Positions 41,466 through 50,061 of a stretch of 64,000 nucleotides of DNA are shown here, in pieces. This DNA comes from DATARH01 sp050246595 (GTDB lineage: Bacteria > Pseudomonadota > Alphaproteobacteria > ATCC43930 > CGMCC-115725), in contig JBFWVT010000017.1 in NCBI GenBank assembly GCA_050246595.1, forward strand, positions 1 through 64,000, in the 5' to 3' direction. A model generated the notes under the pieces. It was not told the DNA's origin, did no database searches, and was given only the letters and a program-made list of their open reading frames with translations. Within the stretch, counting starts at the first letter, position 1; each line of letters opens with the position of its first letter. Made by a program: the position numbers and the translations under genes.

Positions 41466-41663
41466 ATGTACTCCGCCGCCCAGCGCCGCCGCCCCCTCAG
41501 AGGTCAGTCCGTCGCACGTCATCCGGTCCGGTGCTCGACCGAGCGTGAGCTTCGCGATTTCCTCACCGGCAAGACCGACGGCGAAGACCTGCTGCATAGG
41601 CTGTACGACCATGTCCTCGACGAGCCGGTTCCGGAGCGGTTGACCGCGCTGCTGAAGCGCTGA
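41466..41663 (+). CDS. Small protein with NepR-like C-terminus
   Basis: A 65-residue protein with the ribosome site aggagtgttaagaa. The C-terminal half, LLHRLYDHVLDEPVPERLTA then LLKR, resembles the helix of alphaproteobacterial NepR anti-sigma factors, which have LxxxYxxxxxEPVPxxxxxLL. NepR binds the general stress sigma factor EcfG and is released by PhyR; those genes normally adjoin nepR but are not here. The N-terminal 25 residues are basic and unlike NepR. Codon third positions are mostly G or C, in favour of a real gene. It could also be an unrelated small protein with a similar helix. Confidence 0.5.
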   Translation: MYSAAQRRRPLRGQSVARHPVRCSTERELRDFLTGKTDGEDLLHRLYDHVLDEPVPERLTALLKR

Positions 41664-41712
41664 CGAAGGGTTGCGCGCCTGTCGGTTTGAGCGGTGAGTG
41701 TTGGAATTCGCC

Positions 41713-42294
41713 ATGCTCGCGCTCGCAAAACCCGTCCTTTCCCGCATGACCGTGGCCGAGTTTCTCGACTGGCCCGGCGACGGCAGCTTCCGGCGCTTCG
41801 AACTGGTCGATGGCGAGCCGCGCGCCCAGGACCCGGCGAGCGCCACGCACGGGATCATGCAGGCTGCGATAGGGCGGTTGCTGGGGAATCATCTTGTCGG
41901 GACCCGCTGCAAGGTGGTCATGGCGCCGGGCATCATCCCGCGGGTCAGAGCGTCGATGAATCTTCGCATACCGGACATCGCGGTCAACTGCCTGCCGGAC
42001 GAACGCGGTCAGCGCGCGCTCCCGGACCCGATCCTGATCGTCGAGATCCTGTCGCCGAGCAACGAGCGGGAGACGCGCGAAAACGTCTGGGCCTATGCCA
42101 CGATCCCCTCGCTGCGCGAGATCGTGCTGGTGCGCTCGACCGAGATCGCGGCCGAGCTGCTGCGCCGCCAGGAAGACGGCAGCTGGCCGGAGCAGCCCCG
42201 ATTGCTGGCGGCGGATGACGCGATCGAACTCGGCAGTATCGGTTTCACCTCGCCGCTTGCCGCCTTCTACAAAGACACGCACCTGAACCCGTAA
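41713..42294 (+). CDS. Uma2 family protein (PD-(D/E)XK nuclease fold)
   Basis: A 193-residue protein of the Uma2 (DUF820) family, a restriction-endonuclease-like fold that is widespread in cyanobacteria and other bacteria but functionally poorly known. Typical segments are RMTVAEFLDWPGDGSFRRFE LVDGE-like N-terminus, HGIMQAAIGRLLGNHL, LRIPDIAVNCLP with the metal-binding Asp, and PILIVEILSPSNERETREN with the catalytic Glu. The C-terminal part has ELGSIGFTSPLAAFY. The ATG at 41713 fits homologue N-termini; a GTG at 41698 in frame is the alternative. Ribosome site weak. Confidence 0.82.
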   Translation: MLALAKPVLSRMTVAEFLDWPGDGSFRRFELVDGEPRAQDPASATHGIMQAAIGRLLGNHLVGTRCKVVMAPGIIPRVRASMNLRIPDIAVNCLPDERGQRALPDPILIVEILSPSNERETRENVWAYATIPSLREIVLVRSTEIAAELLRRQEDGSWPEQPRLLAADDAIELGSIGFTSPLAAFYKDTHLNP

Positions 42295-42370
42295 GCGGCG
42301 CCGCGGCGGACGTTGTTAGCCTCTCGCGGATGTTTGCGCGCCTGACGCGCCTGAAAAGCGTTTCCCGGTC

Positions 42371-44470
42371 TTACCCCCGAGGCTGGCTCGCGACGTTTGG
42401 AGCGGCAGCCGCGGCGGACAGCTCGGCTTCGAGAACGCGCCGGATTTCGGGATGCATCGTAAAGAACTGGCGCCCGTCCTCGGGAAGCTGCGGATGGCGC
42501 GGCGGCAATTCTCCGGTCGCGGCGACATAGCGCACGACTTCGCCCAGCAGCTCGATTTGTGCGTCATCGACCAGGGTCCGGAGGGTCGCGATGCTGGCCG
42601 CGCGGCCGGTCTCCACCGGACGAACCGCGATGATGTCTCCGGTATCGATGCCTTTATCGATGACATGGACCGAGCAGCCGATCGGATCGCCATTGAAAGC
42701 GGCCCATTCGGTCACGTTCATCCCACGGTAGAAAGGCAGGATGCCCATATGGGCATTTATCATGCCGAGACGCGACACCGCCAATAGTGGAGGGCGGATG
42801 ATCCCGGCCCCCGCGTGGACCAGCAGGTCCGGCTGTAGTGCTGTTACGGCTTCGAGCGCGGCCGGCGCGGTCAGCGACTCCAGTTCCAGGGTCGGGATCC
42901 CCAGACCGGCGCAGTATTCGACAATGGATTCGGGTGGACCCCCGGCGGCGGCGGGCGACCCCGCGTCATCGGGGCGGCGGGTCCGCCGTCTCAGGACACC
43001 GGGGAGAGGCAGCCGCCGCGTTATTCCGCCGATGCCTTCCCGTTGCAGGATCTGCGCGAAACGGGTGCCGACCGGCACTGCCGGCGGACGCTCGACGACG
43101 ACCGCCGCCGGCGCGAAATCCCAGCGTCGCCACGCATCGAGCAGCCGCATTGCCTTGGTCGAGCCGGCCCCGGTGACCAGCACGATCCGCTGCGGTCGCG
43201 ACACCGGAGACGAGGGGATGGCGGGCAGAAGCTGCGGCACCTGCCGAGGAACCGCGACCCCCCGCCGTGGCCGGTTGGGCAGGTTCGCCAAGACTTTCTG
43301 TTTGGCAAGCAAGGCATCGATAAAGTATTTCGCGGCCCAGTTGGGAAGGGCGTTGCTGATATACTCGCCCCATACCGGAAAGGACCCCGGTATGCCGCCG
43401 CGAATGCCGGGGTTTGGGTTGTCGAGATCCTGCGCTCGCTTGACCTCGTCGATCGCCTTGAGCGCCGCGTTCAGCAGGGCGGTGTCGCCGGTCCGGTCAT
43501 AAAGGCGCAGCCAGATCAACGCCATCTGGCAATTCCCGGTAAGGCACACCGCCTTGTTTCGCGCCCGCCATTGCGAATCGAGAAAGCCCGGCAACGATCC
43601 GAGAAGCTCCATTCGGCGCGCCACCCGGCGTGCGGCGCGCAGGGCTGCCTCGATACCCTCGTCCCGCCCGAGGATCTCCGCGGTGAACAGGACCCCCCAA
43701 ATCGTGTAGGCGATAGTATGGGTTACCGCTATGCCGGCGGCGTGATTTGCGGCCGAGAAACCCGCCCGCCGAAACCATCCCGTTTCGGGGTCGCAGTCGC
43801 CGAGCACCCAGTCCAGATGCCGGGATGCGGCGTTCAGGTATCTGGGATCGCCGGTATGGGCGCCGAGTTCGGCCACCCAGCACGAAAGATGCGCCGAGTA
43901 GTCGGTTGGGATCTCGTTGTAGAAGTGCCTGGTCCAGCTGCCGTCGGGCTCCTGTACCGACAGCAGCCAGTCCGCGCCGCGCCGCGCCGCATCGAGCGAA
44001 GGCATATCGCCGGTGGCGCGGTGCCACACCAGCAAACCGTGCATGATCTGGGCCGTATTGAAGGGCGACGGCTCCGTCCTGTTTTCGGCGATTTCCAGAC
44101 CCGGGAAGGCTCCGGAGGCAAGCTGCACCGACAGCAGAAAATTGACCGCGCGTCGCGCGCGATCGCTGAACTGTCCGTCGCCGAGGACATTGGCAAGCGC
44201 CAGCAGCGTGGGGATCGTGTATCCGGTCGTTTCCGGGTAGGAGGAGGTCCAACCCCGATCCAGGCGATACCGGCCTGAAATACCGCCATCCGGTTGACTG
44301 TCCTGCGCCGCCGCAAGCCACGCGGCGGCGGCTTTCATATGGTCGAAATCACTTTGCTGCGGGGTGGGGGCGCCCAGCGCGCTGCGCCACAGGAGGCGCC
44401 CGTGACCGCGTTGCCAGGGACGGTCGTCACGAATCGTAACAAGGGCATGTTTTAAATCATATCCTCTCAT
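42371..44470 (-). CDS. Fusion: prenyltransferase/cyclase-like alpha-toroid + formyltransferase domain
   Basis: A 699-residue two-domain protein. Residues about 40-390 form repeated helical pairs like the alpha/alpha toroid of squalene-cyclase/prenyltransferase relatives, for example WLAAAQDSQPDGGISGRYRL, GYTIPTLLALANVLGDGQFS, QEPDGSWTRHFYNEIP and AYTIWGVLFTAEILGRDEG; no DxDD cyclase motif is seen. After a Pro/Arg-rich linker, residues about 440-690 are a formyltransferase fold with the catalytic set intact: Asn572 and His574 (INAHMGILPFYRG) and Asp609 (DKGIDTGDII). The formyl domain may act on a sugar amine or other amine using formyl-tetrahydrofolate. It lies 117 bases downstream of dxs, at the place where tlyA often stands. 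Base composition near the start is AT-richer, suggesting later insertion. Substrate unknown. Confidence 0.7.
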   Translation of the reverse strand: MRGYDLKHALVTIRDDRPWQRGHGRLLWRSALGAPTPQQSDFDHMKAAAAWLAAAQDSQPDGGISGRYRLDRGWTSSYPETTGYTIPTLLALANVLGDGQFSDRARRAVNFLLSVQLASGAFPGLEIAENRTEPSPFNTAQIMHGLLVWHRATGDMPSLDAARRGADWLLSVQEPDGSWTRHFYNEIPTDYSAHLSCWVAELGAHTGDPRYLNAASRHLDWVLGDCDPETGWFRRAGFSAANHAAGIAVTHTIAYTIWGVLFTAEILGRDEGIEAALRAARRVARRMELLGSLPGFLDSQWRARNKAVCLTGNCQMALIWLRLYDRTGDTALLNAALKAIDEVKRAQDLDNPNPGIRGGIPGSFPVWGEYISNALPNWAAKYFIDALLAKQKVLANLPNRPRRGVAVPRQVPQLLPAIPSSPVSRPQRIVLVTGAGSTKAMRLLDAWRRWDFAPAAVVVERPPAVPVGTRFAQILQREGIGGITRRLPLPGVLRRRTRRPDDAGSPAAAGGPPESIVEYCAGLGIPTLELESLTAPAALEAVTALQPDLLVHAGAGIIRPPLLAVSRLGMINAHMGILPFYRGMNVTEWAAFNGDPIGCSVHVIDKGIDTGDIIAVRPVETGRAASIATLRTLVDDAQIELLGEVVRYVAATGELPPRHPQLPEDGRQFFTMHPEIRRVLEAELSAAAAAPNVASQPRG

Positions 44471-44587
44471 CGGGCGGTGCTTTTAAGCCGGTGATGCGTC
44501 GATACGCGGTGCCGGACAGGCTCTGCGGTAACAGGATAGTGCCTCGGTTTGAATTGTAACTTGGCCCACCCTTACGGATTGCGGCTG

Positions 44588-46525
44588 TCAGGCCCGCGCC
44601 GGGCGTTGCGCGATGTCGCGCCCGAGGGCGGCAAGCACCGTCGCGACGATGTGGCGGGCGTTGAGACCGGCCGTCTCGTATTGCGCGTTTGGCGAATCGT
44701 GATCGAGAAACAGATCGGGCAATACCATCGTGCGGATCTTCAACCCGTTGTCGAGCGTTCCGGTCATCGCCAGGTGGTGCAGCACAAAAGACCCGAACCC
44801 GCCGATCGCGTTTTCCTCGATCGTGATGACGACCTCGTGCTCGCGCGCGAGGCGGTTTATCAGGTCGGTGTCGAGCGGTTTTGCGAAACGCGCGTCGGCG
44901 ACCGTCGTTGACAGCCCGTAAGTGCCGAGTTCGTCGGCCGCCTTCAGGCATTCCTGGAGCCGCGCCCCGAGGCTCAACAGCGCGATGCCGGTGCCCTCGC
45001 GCACGATCCGCCCGCGGCCGATTTCGAGCGGCGTGCCGATCTCGGGCAAAGCCACCCCGACCCCGTCGCCGCGCGGAAACCGCACCGCCGACGGCGCGTC
45101 GTTGATCGCGACGCAGGTCGCGACCATGTGCACAAGCTCGGCCTCGTCGGCGGCGGCCATGATGACAAAACCCGGCAGACAGCCGAGATAGGTCACGTCG
45201 AACGAGCCGGCATGGGTCTGCCCGTCGGCGCCGACCAGCCCGGCGCGGTCGATCGCAAACCTGACCGGCAGTTTCTGGATCGCGACATCGTGCACGATCT
45301 GGTCATAGCCGCGCTGCAAAAAGGTCGAATAGATCGCGGCGAACGGTTTCATGCCCTCGGCGGCGAGACCGGCGGCGAAGGTCACGGCGTGCTGCTCGGC
45401 GATCCCGACATCGAAGCTGCGCGCCGGGAATTTCTCCTCGAACAGGTTGAGACCGGTGCCGGACGGCATCGCCGCCGTGATCGCGACGATGCGATCGTCC
45501 TGCTCGGCATGCTTTATCAAGGATTTGGCGAAGACGCTGGTATAGGACGGCGCCTTTGACGACGATTTCGCCTGCGCGCCGGTGATCACGTCGAACTTGG
45601 CGACGCTGTGCCATTTGTCCTCGGCCTGCTCGGCCGACAAATAGCCGTGGCCTTTCTCGGTCACGACATGGATCAGCACCGGTCCCTTCTCGGCGCTGTT
45701 GCGGACGTTTTTCAGCACCGGCAGCAGATGGTCGAGATTATGGCCGTCGATCGGGCCGACATAGTAGAAGCCGAGTTCCTCGAACAGCGTGCCGCCGGTC
45801 ACAAAGCTGCGCGCCAGCTCCTCGGCGCGGCGGGCGGCCTGTTCGAGACGCTTCGGCAGGTGGCGCGCGACCTCGTCGCCGATGTGGCGCAGCGACAGAA
45901 ACGAGCGCGAGGTCAGGACGCGCGACAGATGCGCGCTCAGCGCACCGACCGGCGGCGCGATCGACATATCGTTGTCGTTGAGGATCACGATCAGGCGCGA
46001 ATCCATCGACCCGGCATTGTTCATCGCCTCATAGGCCATGCCGGCGCTCATCGCCCCGTCGCCGATCACCGCGATCACGTCGCGCGTCTCGCCCTTGAAA
46101 TCGCGCGCCACCGCCATGCCCAGCCCGGCCGAGATCGACGTGGAACTGTGCGCCGCGCCAAACGGGTCGTATTCGCTCTCCGACCGCTTGGTGAACCCGG
46201 ACAGACCGCCGCCCTGCCGGATCGTGCGGATGCGGTCGCGCCGCCCGGTCAGGATTTTGTGCGGATAGGCCTGATGGCCGACATCCCAGATCAGCCGGTC
46301 GTGCGGCGTGTCGAAGACATAATGCAGCGCGACGGTCAGCTCGACGACGCCGAGCCCGGCCCCGAAATGCCCGCCGGTTATTGACACCGCGTCGATCAGC
46401 TCGGCACGCAGCTCGTCGGCGATCTGCCGCAGATCGGATTCGGGAAAGCGCCGCAGGTCGGCCGGGACATCGATCCGGTCGAGGAGCGGCGTCCGGTTCG
46501 AAATCTGGACGGGTTTGCTATCCAA
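44588..46525 (-). CDS. dxs: 1-deoxy-D-xylulose-5-phosphate synthase
   Basis: A 645-residue ThDP enzyme that joins pyruvate and glyceraldehyde 3-phosphate, the first step of the MEP isoprenoid pathway. It shows DVGHQAYPHKILTGRRDRI, SISAGLGMAVARD, the ThDP/Mg motif GDGAMSAGMAYEAMNNAG with NDNDMSIAPPVGALS, the transketolase central motif DRAGLVGADGQTHAG, and the C-terminal EENAIGGFGSFVLHHLA. The gene follows ispA by 15 bases, so it is cotranscribed with it. Confidence 0.97.
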   Translation of the reverse strand: MDSKPVQISNRTPLLDRIDVPADLRRFPESDLRQIADELRAELIDAVSITGGHFGAGLGVVELTVALHYVFDTPHDRLIWDVGHQAYPHKILTGRRDRIRTIRQGGGLSGFTKRSESEYDPFGAAHSSTSISAGLGMAVARDFKGETRDVIAVIGDGAMSAGMAYEAMNNAGSMDSRLIVILNDNDMSIAPPVGALSAHLSRVLTSRSFLSLRHIGDEVARHLPKRLEQAARRAEELARSFVTGGTLFEELGFYYVGPIDGHNLDHLLPVLKNVRNSAEKGPVLIHVVTEKGHGYLSAEQAEDKWHSVAKFDVITGAQAKSSSKAPSYTSVFAKSLIKHAEQDDRIVAITAAMPSGTGLNLFEEKFPARSFDVGIAEQHAVTFAAGLAAEGMKPFAAIYSTFLQRGYDQIVHDVAIQKLPVRFAIDRAGLVGADGQTHAGSFDVTYLGCLPGFVIMAAADEAELVHMVATCVAINDAPSAVRFPRGDGVGVALPEIGTPLEIGRGRIVREGTGIALLSLGARLQECLKAADELGTYGLSTTVADARFAKPLDTDLINRLAREHEVVITIEENAIGGFGSFVLHHLAMTGTLDNGLKIRTMVLPDLFLDHDSPNAQYETAGLNARHIVATVLAALGRDIAQRPARA

Positions 46526-46540
46526 GGCACAGGCTCCTGA

Positions 46541-47452
46541 TCACGTCCGGCGATTAACGACGAATCGCGCGACTTGTCGCAACAGTTCCGCGCGGCTCTC
46601 GAACAAATCGAGATGGGCAACGGCTTGGCCGACCAAAAGCTGCGCCTGCGCGCGCGCCCGCTCGACCCCGAGGATCGAGACAAAGGTCGCCTTGCCGGAA
46701 GCGGCGTCGGCACCGACCGGTTTTCCCGTCTCCGCCGCGACGCCCTCGACATCGAGCAGATCGTCAGCGATCTGGAACGCGAGACCGAGGTCATGAGCGT
46801 AGCCGCGCAACGCGGTGCGCAGTTCGCCGGGCGCCTTGGCCAGGATCGCGCCGGCCTCGCACGAAAACGCGATCAGCGCGCCGGTCTTCATACGCTGCAA
46901 CCTTGTGATCGCGCCGATATCGAGTTTTGTTGTCTCGGCGATCAGGTCGATCATCTGACCGCCGACCATGCCGGCCGGACCCGCCGCCCCCGCCAGCGCC
47001 GCGATCAGCTCGGCGCGTACCGAAGCGTCGCCATGCGTATCGGGGTCGGCCAGCACCCCGAACGCCATTGTCAGCAGCCCGTCGCCGGCCAGGACCGCGG
47101 TCGCCTCGTCGAACTGCTTGTGGCAGGTCGGCCGGCCGCGCCGCAAATCGCTGTCGTCCATCGCCGGCAGGTCGTCGTGGATCAGCGAATAGGCGTGGAC
47201 CATCTCGATCGCCGCCGCGACCTGCAACGCGCCGCGCCGCGACACGCCAAACAGTTGCGAGGAAGCGAGGACCAGCAAGGGCCGCAGCCGCTTGCCCGGA
47301 GCCAGCGCCGAATAACGCATCGCCTCGTAGACCCGCGATTCGAGACCGGACGGTACCGCCAGCAGCCGCTCGATCAGCGCGTCGGTCAACCGCGTCGCGA
47401 CCGCCGACGCTTCCTCGATCGAGACGTCATCCTGCCACAGTCGTTCGGTCAC
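46541..47452 (-). CDS. ispA: Polyprenyl diphosphate synthase (farnesyl diphosphate synthase type)
   Basis: A 303-residue trans-prenyltransferase that condenses isopentenyl and dimethylallyl diphosphates into farnesyl diphosphate. The first aspartate-rich motif is HDDLPAMDDSDLRRGRPTCH, and the second is FQIADDLLDVEG. The five-residue region before motif 1 and length fit IspA. It lies between xseB and dxs, the standard order in alphaproteobacteria, and provides the C15 precursor for quinones and cell-wall carrier lipid. Confidence 0.93.
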   Translation of the reverse strand: MTERLWQDDVSIEEASAVATRLTDALIERLLAVPSGLESRVYEAMRYSALAPGKRLRPLLVLASSQLFGVSRRGALQVAAAIEMVHAYSLIHDDLPAMDDSDLRRGRPTCHKQFDEATAVLAGDGLLTMAFGVLADPDTHGDASVRAELIAALAGAAGPAGMVGGQMIDLIAETTKLDIGAITRLQRMKTGALIAFSCEAGAILAKAPGELRTALRGYAHDLGLAFQIADDLLDVEGVAAETGKPVGADAASGKATFVSILGVERARAQAQLLVGQAVAHLDLFESRAELLRQVARFVVNRRT

Positions 47453-47486
47453 GTCGGCTCCCGATCCGGTTCCTCTAGGGGGTCGC

Positions 47487-47753
47487 TCAATCGAGCCTGG
47501 CCGGCGCGGCGGAAACCGTGCCGTCGGCGCCGACCACGATGCGATCGACCCGCTGCTGCGCCTCGTTCAGCTTCTGCTCGCAATGCCGCTTCAGCCGTGT
47601 TCCCCGTTCGTAGCACAGGATCGCATCGTCGAGCTTGACCTGCCCGGCTTCCAACCGGCGCACGATCTGCTCCAATTCGGCCAGCGCGTCCTCAAAGCTC
47701 ATCGCTTCGATGTCGGCGGGGGCGATATCGGCGGAAACGATCCGGTCGCTCAT
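47487..47753 (-). CDS. xseB: Exodeoxyribonuclease VII small subunit
   Basis: An 88-residue coiled helical protein. The family core is MSFEDALAELEQIVRRLEAG, followed by QVKLDDAILCYERGTRLKRH and CEQKLNEAQQRVDRIV. Several XseB subunits bind the large XseA nuclease, which degrades single-stranded DNA; xseA is not in the window. The gene heads the xseB-ispA-dxs operon, separated from ispA by 34 bases. Confidence 0.93.
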   Translation of the reverse strand: MSDRIVSADIAPADIEAMSFEDALAELEQIVRRLEAGQVKLDDAILCYERGTRLKRHCEQKLNEAQQRVDRIVVGADGTVSAAPARLD

Positions 47754-47857
47754 CTCTGCTCTGACTCAACACAATGTAGGCGCGGACGTGACGCGCTTTT
47801 GCGATACCAATGCGCGAATACCCGACATTGTTGCCCAGATGCAACAATCCATCGCGG

Positions 47858-48790
47858 TCAGGAGGCCGCCATCAGTGTCCGGACATGCGCCGCCGCGCTG
47901 GCACCAAGCGCCGGCAGATCATAGCCGCCCTCCAAGGTCGAGACGACCCGGCCGTTTGCGTGCCGACGGGCTGTGTCGAGAAGCTGCTCGGTGACCCAGA
48001 CGTAATCCGATTCATCGAGCAGGAGCTGCGCCAGCGGATCGCTCCTGTGCGCGTCGAACCCGGCCGAGATCAGCAGCAATTCGGGACGGAACGCGTCGAG
48101 CGCGGGCAGAATGTCGCGCGTCACGCCGAGGCGGAACTCGCGCGAGCCGGACATCGGGCGCAGCGGCACGTTGACGATGTTGTCAGCGGCCCCGGTTTCG
48201 CCGCGCCCGCCGGTTCCGGGGTAGAGCGGCGACTGGTGGGTCGAGGCGAAGAACAGGCCGGGATCGTCCCAGAAACAGGCCTGCGTGCCGTTGCCGTGAT
48301 GCACGTCGAAATCGATGACGGCGATCCGCGCGAGTCCGTGCACCTGATGCGCCCGCAGCGCGCCGATCGCAACGTTGTTGAACAGACAGAACCCCATCGC
48401 GCGGCCCGGCTCGGCGTGGTGGCCGGGAGGACGCACGGCGCAGAACGCGTTGTCGGCCTCCCCCGCGACGACCGCATTGACAGCCGCGGCGACCGCCCCG
48501 GCGGCGCGACGCGCGGCCCGCCCCGACCCCGGCGACATGATCGTATCGGCGTCGATCCCGGCATGGCCGGATTGCGGTACCGCAGCGAGCAGCCGCTCGA
48601 CAAAGCGGCGCGGATGGACACGGGCGATATCGTCGATCTCGGCCTCCGGCGCCTCGCGCCGTTCGAGCCGGGCGAAATCGGGACCGTCGAGCGCTTCGAG
48701 CACGGCGCGCAGCCGGGAAGGCGATTCCGGGTGGTACGCCCCCGGATCGTGTTCGAGGCAGGCGGGATGCGTGTAGAGCAAGGTCGTCAT
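47858..48790 (-). CDS. Histone-deacetylase-family protein (acetoin utilization/acetylpolyamine hydrolase-like)
   Basis: A 310-residue zinc hydrolase of the arginase/deacetylase fold. The ATG at 48790 begins MTTLLYTHPACLEHDPGAYHPESPSR-type residues of the family; the frame is open upstream but with a low-complexity start. Active-site elements are VRPPGHHAEPGRAMGFCLFN (two His), IAVIDFDVHHGNGTQACFWD (metal Asp and His), ISAGFDAHRSDPLAQLLL (metal Asp) and LEGGYDLPAL. It likely deacetylates an acetyl-lysine or small acetylated amine. It lies 104 bases upstream of xseB. Confidence 0.9.
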   Translation of the reverse strand: MTTLLYTHPACLEHDPGAYHPESPSRLRAVLEALDGPDFARLERREAPEAEIDDIARVHPRRFVERLLAAVPQSGHAGIDADTIMSPGSGRAARRAAGAVAAAVNAVVAGEADNAFCAVRPPGHHAEPGRAMGFCLFNNVAIGALRAHQVHGLARIAVIDFDVHHGNGTQACFWDDPGLFFASTHQSPLYPGTGGRGETGAADNIVNVPLRPMSGSREFRLGVTRDILPALDAFRPELLLISAGFDAHRSDPLAQLLLDESDYVWVTEQLLDTARRHANGRVVSTLEGGYDLPALGASAAAHVRTLMAAS

Positions 48791-48898
48791 TGCTGCGGAC
48801 TCACTGCAACAGAGGGCGCCGGTGTCGCACGACCAGTGTCGCACAAAACACCTTTGGTCCCGAATGCCATCGGATCACGGGGCCGGCCGGAATGCCGG

Positions 48899-50056
48899 TC
48901 AGCAATCCGCGGCCGGCCCGTCGCGCAGCTTGCGCAAGGTCAGCCGATGGTTCGAGGCTTCTTCGAGCGTCTCGGTCGACTCGATCTCGATGCCAAACCC
49001 GGCCAGCCCGATATAGCTGCGTTCGCGCGTCGCGTAGAGCCGGATCGACGAGATGCGCAAGTCACGTAATATCTGCGCGCCGAGTCCGACCTCGCGCCAC
49101 TCGCGGTTGCGCTCCAGCTCGGAGGCGGTGCAGTCCTCGGCAGTCGCGCTGGCCTCGGCGATCGCGCTGGTCGGCACCCCCGACGTGCCGTCGCGCAGAT
49201 AGACGAGAACGCCGCGCCCGGCCTCCTTGAAGCAGGACAGCGCGGCGTGGATCGTCTTGGCGCCGCCGAACACGTCCTCGACGACATTGCCGCGATGCAG
49301 TCGGGTCGGCACGTCGCGCCCCTCGCCGATCCTGCCGTACACAAAGGCGTAATGGTGCACCTTGTCGAACGGGGTCACATAAGCGTAGCCGGCGAATTCG
49401 CCGGTCTCGGTCTCGATCGTGAACTCGGCGACCCGCGTCACGAGCTTCTCGCGCGCCTGCCGGTAGGCAATCAGCTCGGCGACCGATATTCGCTTCAGCC
49501 CGTGCCGGTCGGCAAAGGCGGCGACCTGCGGCCCGCGCATCACGGTGCCGTCGTCATTGACCAGCTCGCAGATCGCGGCGGCCGGCTCCAGCGCCGCCAG
49601 CCGGCACAGATCGATTGCCGCCTCGGTGTGCCCGGAGCGGATCAGCACGCCGCCATTCTTGGCGATCAGCGGAAAGATATGTCCGGGGCGGACAAAATCG
49701 CCGCGTCCGGTATTGTTGTTGGCCAGCGCCCGGATCGTCGCGGTGCGTTCCTCGGCCGAGATGCCGGTCGTCGTGCCGTGCCGGTAATCGACCGAGATCG
49801 TGAAAGCGGTGCCGTGGATCGCATCGCTGTCGGCGACCATCGGCGCGAGGTGCAGCCGTCGTGCGGTCTCGGCGGTGATCGGCGCGCAGACGATGCCGCA
49901 GGTATGACGGATGATGAACGCCATCTTCTCGGGGGTGGCGTGGACCGCAGCGATGATCAGGTCGCCCTCGTTCTCGCGGTCGTCATCATCGGTGACGACG
50001 ACGATCTCACCGCGGGCAAAGGCGTCGATGGCTTCGCGGACGCTCGATTGCGACAC
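48899..50056 (-). CDS. ribB: 3,4-dihydroxy-2-butanone 4-phosphate synthase with degenerate GTP cyclohydrolase II domain
   Basis: A 385-residue protein. The GTG start at 50056 follows ggagagtagagcac and begins SQSSVREAIDAF. The N-terminal domain (about residues 1-200) is RibB, which makes the four-carbon unit of riboflavin from ribulose 5-phosphate: DDDDRENEGDLI, RPGHIFPLIAKNGGVL and GHTEAAIDLCRLAAL. The C-terminal domain aligns with RibA, but the zinc-binding cysteines of GTP cyclohydrolase II are absent (LHRGNVVEDVFGGAKTIHAA and later segments), so cyclohydrolase activity is not expected. Riboflavin synthesis would then need a separate RibA. It lies 5 bases after the kinase gene. Confidence 0.88.
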   Translation of the reverse strand: MSQSSVREAIDAFARGEIVVVTDDDDRENEGDLIIAAVHATPEKMAFIIRHTCGIVCAPITAETARRLHLAPMVADSDAIHGTAFTISVDYRHGTTTGISAEERTATIRALANNNTGRGDFVRPGHIFPLIAKNGGVLIRSGHTEAAIDLCRLAALEPAAAICELVNDDGTVMRGPQVAAFADRHGLKRISVAELIAYRQAREKLVTRVAEFTIETETGEFAGYAYVTPFDKVHHYAFVYGRIGEGRDVPTRLHRGNVVEDVFGGAKTIHAALSCFKEAGRGVLVYLRDGTSGVPTSAIAEASATAEDCTASELERNREWREVGLGAQILRDLRISSIRLYATRERSYIGLAGFGIEIESTETLEEASNHRLTLRKLRDGPAADC

Positions 50057-50061
50057 GTGCT

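Noticed and set aside
41367..41858. Minus-strand frame crossing the NepR-like and Uma2 genes, ending VSLMTKR
   Set aside because: Part of it looks protein-like, but it is antisense to two genes with better ribosome sites and recognisable domains.
44471..44587. Promoter ahead of the toroid-formyltransferase gene
   Set aside because: TTACAA and TATCCT are visible on the minus strand, but the spacing is too short for a normal sigma-70 promoter.
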